64,000 nt of DNA, taken from assembly GCA_964531455.1 (NCBI GenBank), contig CAZHFZ010000009.1:21941-85940 (forward strand). The letters are read 5' to 3'. Both the position numbers and the translations under genes were made by a program. This document shows, piece after piece, positions 44,452 to 51,362 of the stretch; position 1 is the first letter of the stretch, and every line of letters starts with the position of its first letter. The stretch is from Ga0077527 sp964531455 (GTDB lineage: Bacteria; Pseudomonadota; Gammaproteobacteria; Burkholderiales; SG8-41). Below the pieces are notes generated by a model. That model had not been told where the DNA came from. It ran no database searches and saw only the letters and a list, made by a program, of their open reading frames with translations.

Positions 44452-45655
44452 GCTCCAGAACAGCCTGCACTACATCAGTTGCACGGGAGCGGAAGCCGGC
44501 CTCGCAATAAGCAAGATAAAAACGCCATGTCCGCATGAATCTCTCGTCAAAACCCTGCGCCTTCACGTCGGTCTCCACGCAATCAAACACCTGGTGCCAG
44601 CGGCGCAGCGTCTCGGCGTAGTCCTGTCCGAACGGGTGCATGTGCTTCACTGCCAGTCCGCAACCGGACGCTTCCCCGGTGAAACGTTGCGGCGATGGCA
44701 GCATGCCGCCGGGAAAAATATACTGTTGAATAAAGTCGGTGCCTTTGCGGTAACGCTCGAACTTGGCTTCGGCAATGGTGATTGTCTGCACCACAGCGCG
44801 CCCACCGGGCTTGAGGCGGTCACGCAACATGCCGAAATACCCGGACCAGTAACGCTCACCGACCGCCTCGAACATCTCGATCGACACTACATGGTCAAAA
44901 TGCCCGTCGAGATCACGGTAATCCTGCAACTTCAACTCCACGCGGTCCTGCAATCCGGCGGCAGCAATCCGGCGCTGCGCGTACTCGAGCTGCGCCGCGG
45001 AAATGGTAATGCCGGTCACCCGGCAGCCGGCACGCGCGGCATGCTCGGCAAACCCGCCCCAGCCGCAGCCAACCTCGAGAATATGCTGGCCGGGCTGCGC
45101 ATCCAGTTCGCGCAGAATACGGGCGTACTTTGCAGATTGCGCATCAGCAAGGCTGCGCGTGAGATCACCCTCGAACAACGCTGACGAATAAGTCATCGTC
45201 GAATCCAGCCACAGCCGGTAAAAATCGTTGCCAAGATCATAGTGGGCATGAATGTTTTTCCTGCTGCCGGCCCGTGTGTTGGGCCGCAGCCAGTGGCGTA
45301 AGCGGTAAACCATGGTTGCCCACCAGCGGCCATGGATCGCCTCCTCAATCGCCTTTTCGTTCATTGCCGCGAGCAGCAATAACTGCGTCAGATCTTCCGT
45401 AGCGACGCGACCTGCGATGTAGGCTTCAGCCAGGCCGATGTCCCCCCGGCTGAGAATGTCGCTGCAAACCTGCCAGTCAGCCAGGGTCAAAGTTGCGTGC
45501 GGGCCGGTTTGCGCACCGGAGAACTCAAGGGACCTCCCGTCAGGGCAGGTCAGCGTCATTTTTCCGCAGCGCAATTGCGCCAGCAGGCGGAACAGCCAGC
45601 GGGCGGCTGCAGGTTCTGCGCTCATCGGCGAACGTTGTACAAATGTGCTGATCAT
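44444..45655 (-). CDS. Cyclopropane-fatty-acyl-phospholipid synthase family methyltransferase
   Basis: A 403-residue SAM-dependent enzyme that acts on unsaturated acyl chains of membrane phospholipids. An N-terminal lipid-binding domain precedes NIHAHYDLGNDFYRLWLD and MTYSSALF, the SAM motif EVGCGWGG at residues 194-201, and FIQQYIFPGGMLPS. The family includes true Cfa and enzymes that add a methyl group instead of a cyclopropane ring (for example the methylase of furan fatty acid synthesis). Its place with a flavoprotein and DUF1365 favours a specialised product over housekeeping Cfa. Start ATG at 45655 overlaps the DUF1365 stop. Confidence 0.9.
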   Translation of the reverse strand: MISTFVQRSPMSAEPAAARWLFRLLAQLRCGKMTLTCPDGRSLEFSGAQTGPHATLTLADWQVCSDILSRGDIGLAEAYIAGRVATEDLTQLLLLAAMNEKAIEEAIHGRWWATMVYRLRHWLRPNTRAGSRKNIHAHYDLGNDFYRLWLDSTMTYSSALFEGDLTRSLADAQSAKYARILRELDAQPGQHILEVGCGWGGFAEHAARAGCRVTGITISAAQLEYAQRRIAAAGLQDRVELKLQDYRDLDGHFDHVVSIEMFEAVGERYWSGYFGMLRDRLKPGGRAVVQTITIAEAKFERYRKGTDFIQQYIFPGGMLPSPQRFTGEASGCGLAVKHMHPFGQDYAETLRRWHQVFDCVETDVKAQGFDERFMRTWRFYLAYCEAGFRSRATDVVQAVLEHA

Positions 45656-46425
45656 CTCGTGGTGTCCTCCGCAGGAGCCGGGGGTTTTGAAAAAAACGGT
45701 ACGCGCTTCAGCCACAGCCGGAGCGCGTGATAGTGAATACGCAACATCACACCCAGCGTCATCCACGGGTAACGGAAAAACGCGCGTAGCAAAGCACCCG
45801 TGGTCGCCGGCTGTGCGACGCCACTGACACTGGTCGTGAGTTGGTGGCCCTGGCCGTCGTCATAATCGATCCGGAACACACAACGGCCGGTGTGATCGGC
45901 AAAACGGAACCGGTACTCTCCGGTAACGGGGAAAAAGGGTGAAACATGAAAAACCTTGCGCGCCGTCAGCCAGTCGCCAGCCCTGATCGGCCGTGCATCG
46001 GCATGCGACACCAGATAGTTATGGCGCTCGCCGAAAGTATTGCTGACTTCAGCAAGTACGGCGCGCAATGCACCGCTGCGATCGTGGCACAGCCAGAAAC
46101 TCACCGGATTGAACACATAACCCAACACCCGCGGAAAAGACTGCAGCCAGATGGCGCCATCCGCACAGGCCAGACCATGGCTGGCAAGCAGTTCGCGAAT
46201 CCACGGCTCCAGCGCACTGCCGTCGCGGGGACCATGATCAGCATCGTTAAAACCGAAAAGATTCCAGCCATTGCGCGAGCACAGTGCAGGAAATGCCGGC
46301 GGTGCGCCGTCAATGCGCAAACGCATGAAAAACACGCCGTAACGGAAAGCATGCAGCGCCGGCGCAAGGCGGCGATGCAGGACATCTCCGAAATAAAGGC
46401 GCAAGCCTGAAACGGCATCGCTCAT
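45652..46425 (-). CDS. DUF1365 protein
   Basis: A 257-residue DUF1365 protein. Conserved segments include GDVLHRRLAPALHAFRYGVFF, FPRVLGYVFNPVSFWLCHD, EVSNTFGERHNYLV and KVFHVSPFFPVTGEYRF. The family is nearly always encoded between an FAD amine-oxidase-like gene and a cfa-like gene, as here. Its biochemical role is not established. A membrane-seeking C-terminal half is suggested by FFRYPWMTLGVMLRIHYHALRLW. The ATG overlaps the flavoprotein stop (ATGA). Confidence 0.9.
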   Translation of the reverse strand: MSDAVSGLRLYFGDVLHRRLAPALHAFRYGVFFMRLRIDGAPPAFPALCSRNGWNLFGFNDADHGPRDGSALEPWIRELLASHGLACADGAIWLQSFPRVLGYVFNPVSFWLCHDRSGALRAVLAEVSNTFGERHNYLVSHADARPIRAGDWLTARKVFHVSPFFPVTGEYRFRFADHTGRCVFRIDYDDGQGHQLTTSVSGVAQPATTGALLRAFFRYPWMTLGVMLRIHYHALRLWLKRVPFFSKPPAPAEDTTR

Positions 46426-47732
46426 GCTGCTGCCTTCAATCCTTCGGGCTGCGCCAGCCACGGCACCGTCACATTAAAAGCTTGAGCAACCGCAATGCCT
46501 GCCTTGAGCCCGTCCTCGTGAAAACCATAGCCGGTCCAGGCCCCGCAATACCAGGTGTTGTGTCGCCCCTGAAGACCGGGCAACCGCGCCTGCGCGGCGA
46601 TGCTGCCCAGATCAAACACCGGATGGGCATAGCGGTAGCTGTCGATCAGGCACTCCGGGCGCGGCGGATGTGCAGGATTCAGCGTTACGATGACCGGCCG
46701 GGCAAACGGCAGCGGTTGCAGTTTGTTGATCAGGTAACTGACCCCCACCGGCCGACCGGCATCGGTTTCGCGATCGGCGTGATAGTTCCAGGCTGACCAC
46801 GCCGAACGCCGGCGCGGCAGAAAGCTTTCGTCGGTATGCAGCACGACTTCGTTGTCCTGATAACCAATGGCGCCAAGAACCCGGCGCTCTGCGGCATCCG
46901 CATCACCGAGCAGTCGCAGTGCCTGGTCACTGTGGCAGGCCATGACCACTGCATCAAAATGCTCTGCCGCATGTCCCATACAGTGCAAAGTTGCGCCGCG
47001 AGGGTCGCGAACGACCTGCTGCACCGGCATGTTGATCCGGATATCGGGAATGTCCGCAGCCAGTTTTTCAACATACCTTTTCGCGCCGCCGTTCACCGTG
47101 CGCCACTTCGGCCGGTCGCTGACCTGAAGCAGGCCGTGGTTGGCACAGAACGTGAAAAACGTCCGCGCCGGATACTGCAACATTGCGGCCGTCGGACAGG
47201 ACCAGATCGCGCCAGCCATCGGCAGCAGATACCAGTCGCGGAATGCCCGGCCATAACCGCCCTTATCAAGGAATTCACCCAGGGACTGCACAGAGTCGAC
47301 TGGTTGCTGCGCCAACGCGGTGGCTTCCTTGTTGAAACGCAGGATATCCCCGAGCATGCCCCAGAACGCAGGGAGCAGCAGATTGCGGCGTTGCGCAAAC
47401 ACGGTTGACAGGTTACTGCCCGCCCACTCCAGGCGTTCAGCCGCCAGCCGTACCGAAAACGACATGTCGCTGGCCGTGGACTCCACATCAAGGTGGTCAA
47501 ACAGCGCGATCAGATTCGGATAGGTGCGCTCATTGAATACCAGGAACCCGGTATCCACCGGCGCGGTGATGCCGTCGAGAGTGACATCAACAGTATGCGT
47601 ATGACCACCCAGATAATCGTTTGCCTCAAGCAGCGTAACCGTATGGGTGCGCGACAACAGCCATGCCGCCGACAGCCCGGCAATGCCGGAACCGACGACA
47701 GCGATGCGTTTGCCGCGTTGCTCTTTTTTCAC
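46422..47732 (-). CDS. FAD-dependent oxidoreductase (amine oxidase/desaturase-like)
   Basis: A 436-residue flavoprotein. The dinucleotide motif VVGSGIAGLSAAWLL is at the N-terminus (GSGIAG 14-19), with LEANDYLGGHTHTVDV as the ribose-binding strand. Overall it resembles the phytoene-desaturase/amine-oxidase superfamily and the protein paired with DUF1365 and cfa in photo-oxidative clusters. Substrate is probably an acyl chain or other lipid, by context only. The start is a GTG with no clear ribosome binding site, eight bases after the folE2 stop, so translation probably depends on folE2. Confidence 0.86.
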   Translation of the reverse strand: MKKEQRGKRIAVVGSGIAGLSAAWLLSRTHTVTLLEANDYLGGHTHTVDVTLDGITAPVDTGFLVFNERTYPNLIALFDHLDVESTASDMSFSVRLAAERLEWAGSNLSTVFAQRRNLLLPAFWGMLGDILRFNKEATALAQQPVDSVQSLGEFLDKGGYGRAFRDWYLLPMAGAIWSCPTAAMLQYPARTFFTFCANHGLLQVSDRPKWRTVNGGAKRYVEKLAADIPDIRINMPVQQVVRDPRGATLHCMGHAAEHFDAVVMACHSDQALRLLGDADAAERRVLGAIGYQDNEVVLHTDESFLPRRRSAWSAWNYHADRETDAGRPVGVSYLINKLQPLPFARPVIVTLNPAHPPRPECLIDSYRYAHPVFDLGSIAAQARLPGLQGRHNTWYCGAWTGYGFHEDGLKAGIAVAQAFNVTVPWLAQPEGLKAAA

Positions 47733-47740
47733 GGCAGTGT

Positions 47741-48535
47741 TTATTTGACGCGTTCGACCAGTGCGTAGGCCGAGTGGTTGTGTATGGACTCGAAGTTCTC
47801 GGCTTCGACCTTGTAACTGCGCACGCGCTGGTCGGCGTCGAGGCGCAGCGCAATGTCACGCACCAGATCCTCGACAAATTTCGGATTGTCGTAGGCGCGT
47901 TCGGTGACGTATTTCTCGTCAGGCCGCTTGAGCAGGCCATACACTTCGCATGAGGCCTCCTGTTCGGCTATGCCCGCGATTTCCTCGATCGTCAGCGTGG
48001 CGTCGGCCTGCACGGTGATGGTGATATGCGAACGCTGGTTGTGCGCGCCGTATTCGGAAATCTCCTTCGAACACGGGCACAGGCTGGTAGCCGGTGCCGA
48101 AACCTGGGTGGTGAAGACCGTGCCGGCGGCAGTGCGCTCGCCGCGCAGCATCACCTTGTAATCAAGCAGGCTGGACACGCCGGACACCGGTGCGCGTTTG
48201 CTGATGAAATACGGAAAACGCATCTCGATCATGCCGGTATCGGCGTCGAGACGTTTGATCATCCGCGACAGCAACCCGGCAAAGCCGGCAGCATCCAGCG
48301 CGTCATCATGCTGCTGCAGCACTTCAACAAATCGGGACATGTGGGTGCCTTTGACCTCGGGCGGAAGTCCCACGGTCATGTCGACGGTTGCAACGCTTGA
48401 GACCACACCACCATTGGCGCTTGCAATCCGCACCGGGTGAACCAGCGATTTCACGCCAACATGATTGATGTAGATGTTGCGACGGTCGGTGATGGCCTGA
48501 ACATCAGGCAAAAGCCATTGATCGGGGGCGTTCAT
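47741..48535 (-). CDS. folE2: GTP cyclohydrolase IB (FolE2)
   Basis: A 264-residue GTP cyclohydrolase of the FolE2/COG1469 type, which makes dihydroneopterin triphosphate, the first pterin of folate synthesis. The active-site block SLCPCSKEISEYGAHNQRSH (C153, C155) and the KGTHMSRFVEVL segment are diagnostic. FolE2 replaces zinc-dependent FolE in many bacteria and is often zinc-regulated; no clear Zur box was seen. Here it is the first gene of the leftward operon opposite the B12-type regulator, so light control is likely. An AGGAG site lies six bases before the ATG. Confidence 0.95.
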   Translation of the reverse strand: MNAPDQWLLPDVQAITDRRNIYINHVGVKSLVHPVRIASANGGVVSSVATVDMTVGLPPEVKGTHMSRFVEVLQQHDDALDAAGFAGLLSRMIKRLDADTGMIEMRFPYFISKRAPVSGVSSLLDYKVMLRGERTAAGTVFTTQVSAPATSLCPCSKEISEYGAHNQRSHITITVQADATLTIEEIAGIAEQEASCEVYGLLKRPDEKYVTERAYDNPKFVEDLVRDIALRLDADQRVRSYKVEAENFESIHNHSAYALVERVK

Positions 48536-48575
48536 AAAATCTCCTGTTGGGGAATTGGCGCGACAGTCAGTGAAG

Positions 48576-48586
48576 ATTGGGACAAT
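48576..48586. promoter_or_regulatory. Inverted TTGTCCCAAT element (putative LitR/CarH half-site)
   Basis: ATTGGGACAAT reads TTGTCCCAAT on the minus strand, close to the TTGTCCAAT direct repeats at 48655-48674. It lies 40 bp upstream of folE2 and could serve that operon. Assignment to the B12-type regulator is an inference from position and repetition. Confidence 0.4.
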
Positions 48587-48588
48587 TG

Positions 48589-48625
48589 TTTACCAGCGAT
48601 ACGCAAAATTTGCGGGCTTGGTAAA
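48589..48625. promoter_or_regulatory. Nested dyad in the folE2 leader
   Basis: An outer inverted repeat TTTACCA (48589-48595) / TGGTAAA (48619-48625) encloses a perfect inner palindrome CGCAAA-A-TTTGCG (48602-48614). The whole 37-bp element is 54 bp upstream of the folE2 start. It could be a second operator or a leader RNA hairpin. I do not recognise the binding protein. Confidence 0.5.
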
Positions 48626-48648
48626 TCATCATGCAACATTGGGACGCG

Positions 48649-48677
48649 TTGACTTTGTCCAATGTTTGTCCAATAAT
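48649..48677 (+). promoter_or_regulatory. Promoter of the rightward (regulator-photolyase) unit
   Basis: -35 TTGACT (48649-48654), exactly 17 bp, then -10 AATAAT (48672-48677). The start codon of the MerR-family gene is about 70 bp downstream. The 17-bp spacer consists almost wholly of the two TTGTCCAAT repeats, an arrangement expected for an operator that blocks RNA polymerase. Confidence 0.7.
48655..48674 (+). promoter_or_regulatory. TTGTCCAAT tandem repeat, putative LitR/CarH operator
   Basis: TTGTCCAAT occurs at 48655-48663 and 48666-48674, an 11-bp period that puts both copies on one face of the helix. An inverted relative (CATTGGGAC, 48637-48645) lies just upstream and a third direct copy, TTGTCCA, at 48740-48746, directly before the regulator's start codon. 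CarH tetramers bind several direct repeats spanning a promoter; this layout fits, though the repeat sequence itself was not matched to a known box. Confidence 0.6.
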
Positions 48678-48752
48678 AACCTAGTCAAAGATACATAAAA
48701 CTCCTTTAAATTCCCATTTTCAACCGACAAAACTCCTATTTGTCCATGACAG

Positions 48753-49682
48753 ATGATTAATGCCTCCGCAAACCCCCGGGATACCACCGAAGCCAGCTAC
48801 AACATAGCAGCGGTCGAGCGGGATACCGGCCTGTCAAAGGACACTCTGCGGGTATGGGAACGCCGCTACGGTTTTCCCAAACCACTGCGCGACCAGCACG
48901 ACGAACGCCTGTATTCGCTGCCCGAACTGGAAAAATTGCGGCTGTTGCGCCTGCTGATCGATTACGGTCACCGTCCAGGCAAAATCATCAATCGCAGCAT
49001 ATCAGAACTGACACAGCTGATTTCCTCGCGTGCGCCTGAGCAGACGCCTCCGCCGGAAATTGACGCCATTCTGGGCCTGCTATTGAGTCACGATGTCGAC
49101 GGCTTTCGAAACGCCCTGATGCAGGCATTGATGAAACAGGGGCTGCTTCGATTCGTAACAGATACGGTAACTGCCTTGAATCACTGGATCGGCGACGCCT
49201 GGCTGGCGGGCCGGGTTGCGATTTTTGACGAGCACTTGTACTCGGAACACATCCAGAACATCCTGCGCAACGCAATCATCGCGCAACCCGGCCGCGGCAT
49301 GACGCCGCGGGTATTGCTGACCTCCCTGCCTGGCGAAAAACACCGCATCGGCCTGCTGATGGTTGAGGCCGTGCTGACGGCAGAGGGCGCCGCCTGCGTT
49401 GCGCTCGGCACGGAAACGCCGGTGATCGACATCAAAAACGCGACGCCGGCTTACCAGGTCGACGTCGTTGCATTGTCTTTCAGCAGCGTCGTCACCCAGA
49501 GCGCGGCACTGGCCGGTCTGACAGAGTTGCGAACACTGCTGCCCGAAAACGTCGAAGTCTGGGGTGGCGGCGGCGCACTTGCCCGCGCGCGCAAGGCACC
49601 CGAAGGCGTGCTGCTGCTTCGTTCGTTCGACGATATGCGTTACGCCCTGGAGCGCTGGCGCGTCGAACACGCGCGCCGCTGA
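48753..49682 (+). CDS. litR: MerR-family B12-dependent photoreceptor regulator (LitR/CarH type)
   Basis: A 309-residue regulator. Residues about 15-85 are a MerR winged-helix domain (TLRVWERRYGFPKPLRD). Residues about 100-180 match the helical-bundle 'cap', and about 185-305 the cobalamin-binding Rossmann domain. Both diagnostic motifs are present: W150-x9-E160-H161, and E195-K-H197-R-I-G200 (ExHxxG), where H197 is the expected lower cobalt ligand. Proteins of this class tetramerise with adenosylcobalamin, repress in the dark, and release DNA when light breaks the Co-C bond. The residue after W150 is Leu, not the His that forms the bis-His light adduct in Thermus CarH. The start ATG has only a weak ribosome binding site. 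Confidence 0.88.
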   Translation: MINASANPRDTTEASYNIAAVERDTGLSKDTLRVWERRYGFPKPLRDQHDERLYSLPELEKLRLLRLLIDYGHRPGKIINRSISELTQLISSRAPEQTPPPEIDAILGLLLSHDVDGFRNALMQALMKQGLLRFVTDTVTALNHWIGDAWLAGRVAIFDEHLYSEHIQNILRNAIIAQPGRGMTPRVLLTSLPGEKHRIGLLMVEAVLTAEGAACVALGTETPVIDIKNATPAYQVDVVALSFSSVVTQSAALAGLTELRTLLPENVEVWGGGGALARARKAPEGVLLLRSFDDMRYALERWRVEHARR

Positions 49683-49703
49683 TTCGCACACCAGCGGTGC
49701 ACC

Positions 49704-49832
49704 ATGCGTAAATCAGAACTGCCGGTTAAAACCTGCTCGGCTTGCGGCCGTCCCATGGTCTGGCGTAAACGCTGGGCAAAGGTCTGGGACGAGGTCAAAT
49801 ACTGCTCCGAACGCTGCCGCCGCAGCCGCTGA
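49704..49832 (+). CDS. DUF2256 small zinc-ribbon protein
   Basis: A 42-residue protein that is easily missed. Four cysteines, C11, C14, C34 and C38 (CSACG and CSERC), form a likely zinc site, with basic and tryptophan residues between (MVWRKRWAKVWDEVKY). This matches DUF2256, a tiny family commonly encoded beside cryptochromes and photolyases. Role unknown; RNA/DNA binding or a photolyase partner is possible. It begins 21 bp after the regulator and ends three bases before the photolyase ATG. Confidence 0.85.
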   Translation: MRKSELPVKTCSACGRPMVWRKRWAKVWDEVKYCSERCRRSR

Positions 49833-49835
49833 CCG

Positions 49836-51362
49836 ATGCGCAACCTGATCCTTGTGCTGGGGGACCAACTCGACCCCGACAATCCCGCGCTGACCGGTAT
49901 CGACCGCAAGCGCGACAGCATCGTGATGATCGAGGCTGCAGGGGAAGCCACCCATGTCTGGAGCCATCAGGCCCGCATCACACTGTTTCTCTCGGCAATG
50001 CGTCACTACGCGGAAACGCTGCGATCGCGCGATCTGCCGCTGCAGTACCTCGCGCTCGATGACACCGCCGAAACCGACCTCAAAGCGCGCCTGGGCAGTG
50101 TCATTGCCCAATGCCGGCCGGAAAAACTGATTGTCTGCGAACCCGGCGAATTCCGCCTGCAGCAGGACATCGAAAAACTTTGTCTTGAATCCGGCATCAC
50201 ACTGGAGGTTCGAGCGGACAGTCACTTCCTGTGCACCCGTGAAGAATTTGCAGCCTGGGCCAAAGGCCGGCGCGAACTGCGCATGGAGTTTTTCTACCGG
50301 GAAATGCGCCGCCGCCATGACGTAATGATGGAGGACGGTCAGCCCGCGGGCGGACGCTGGAACTTCGACAGCGACAACCGTGCCGGTTTCGCGAAATCCG
50401 GCCCCGGTCAGCTGCCGCAGCCGCCGCAATTCGCGCCCGACGCCATCACCCGCGACGTCATCGCACTGGTGAACAGCCGGTTTGCCCAACACCCGGGCAG
50501 CCTTGCTGACTTCAACTGGCCGGTCACCCGCGCCGACGCCCTGCGCGCCCTGCAGGACTTTGTGCAACATCGCTTGCCGCGTTTCGGCCAGCATCAGGAT
50601 GCGATGTGGACCGGCATGCCGTTCGGCTGGCACTCCCTGTTGTCGACGGCACTGAACCTGAAACTGCTGAATCCGCGCGAAGTGATTGCCGCAGCTGTTG
50701 CCGCCTGGCGCGAAGACCGCGCACCGCTGGCAGCCACCGAAGGATTTGTCCGGCAAATCCTCGGCTGGCGTGAATTCATTCGCGGCGTCTACTGGTTGGA
50801 CATGCCCGGCCTGCTGGAAGCCAATCATTTCGGCCACGACCGCGCGTTGCCGGCCTGGTACTGGACCGGGGACACCGCAATGACCTGCATGCGCGAAGCC
50901 ATCGGCCAGACCCTGAAACACGGCTACGCCCACCACATCCAGCGCCTGATGGTGACCGGCAATTTCGCGCTGCTCGCAGGCATCTCGCCGCAAGCGGTGC
51001 ACGAATGGTATCTTGCCGTCTACGTTGACGCGGTCGAATGGGTGGAACTGCCCAACACCCATGGCATGGCGCTGTATGCCAACGGAGGCCGGTTCACCAG
51101 CAAGCCCTACATCGCCTCCGGCGCCTACATCAACCGGATGAGCAATTACTGCAAGGGCTGCAGTTATGACGTGAAACTGAAAACCGGCCCCAGGGCCTGC
51201 CCGTTCAACACGCTGTACTGGTATTTTCTGGATCGTCATGAAAAGCAGCTGGCGCGGAATCCGCGCACCGTGCTGATGGCGCGCAATGTATCGCGGCTGA
51301 GCACTGTGGAACGCGATGCCATTCGCGCCAGCGCCCGCAATATTCTGGAAACATTAGGATGA
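49836..51362 (+). CDS. 4Fe-4S cryptochrome/photolyase (PhrB/CryB class)
   Basis: A 508-residue flavoprotein of the FeS-BCP (deoxyribodipyrimidine photolyase-related) family. The four cluster cysteines are C351, C439, C442 and C455 (TCMREA, NYCKGCS and RACPFN), in register with those of Agrobacterium PhrB. KHGYAHHIQRLMVTGNFALL is the FAD and lesion-binding block. Characterised relatives repair (6-4) photoproducts and bind 6,7-dimethyl-8-ribityllumazine as antenna rather than methenyltetrahydrofolate. Some relatives act as signalling cryptochromes. Stop and next start overlap (ATGA). Confidence 0.93.
   Translation: MRNLILVLGDQLDPDNPALTGIDRKRDSIVMIEAAGEATHVWSHQARITLFLSAMRHYAETLRSRDLPLQYLALDDTAETDLKARLGSVIAQCRPEKLIVCEPGEFRLQQDIEKLCLESGITLEVRADSHFLCTREEFAAWAKGRRELRMEFFYREMRRRHDVMMEDGQPAGGRWNFDSDNRAGFAKSGPGQLPQPPQFAPDAITRDVIALVNSRFAQHPGSLADFNWPVTRADALRALQDFVQHRLPRFGQHQDAMWTGMPFGWHSLLSTALNLKLLNPREVIAAAVAAWREDRAPLAATEGFVRQILGWREFIRGVYWLDMPGLLEANHFGHDRALPAWYWTGDTAMTCMREAIGQTLKHGYAHHIQRLMVTGNFALLAGISPQAVHEWYLAVYVDAVEWVELPNTHGMALYANGGRFTSKPYIASGAYINRMSNYCKGCSYDVKLKTGPRACPFNTLYWYFLDRHEKQLARNPRTVLMARNVSRLSTVERDAIRASARNILETLG

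Noticed and set aside
48536..48752. Possible cobalamin riboswitch in the control region
   Set aside because: I looked because of the B12-type regulator, but saw no B12-box-like conserved block or multi-helix leader; the palindromes are short DNA-type dyads.
48589..48752. ECF-sigma (RpoE/ChrR-type) promoter for folE2
   Set aside because: A TGATTT ... CGTATC pair exists on the minus strand but matches the known consensus poorly, so no promoter is claimed for the leftward operon.
49713..51239. A 508-codon open frame antisense to the photolyase gene
   Set aside because: Same extent as the photolyase, low-complexity residue usage typical of a mirrored GC-rich gene, and no recognisable domain. 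The photolyase reading has all four cluster cysteines.
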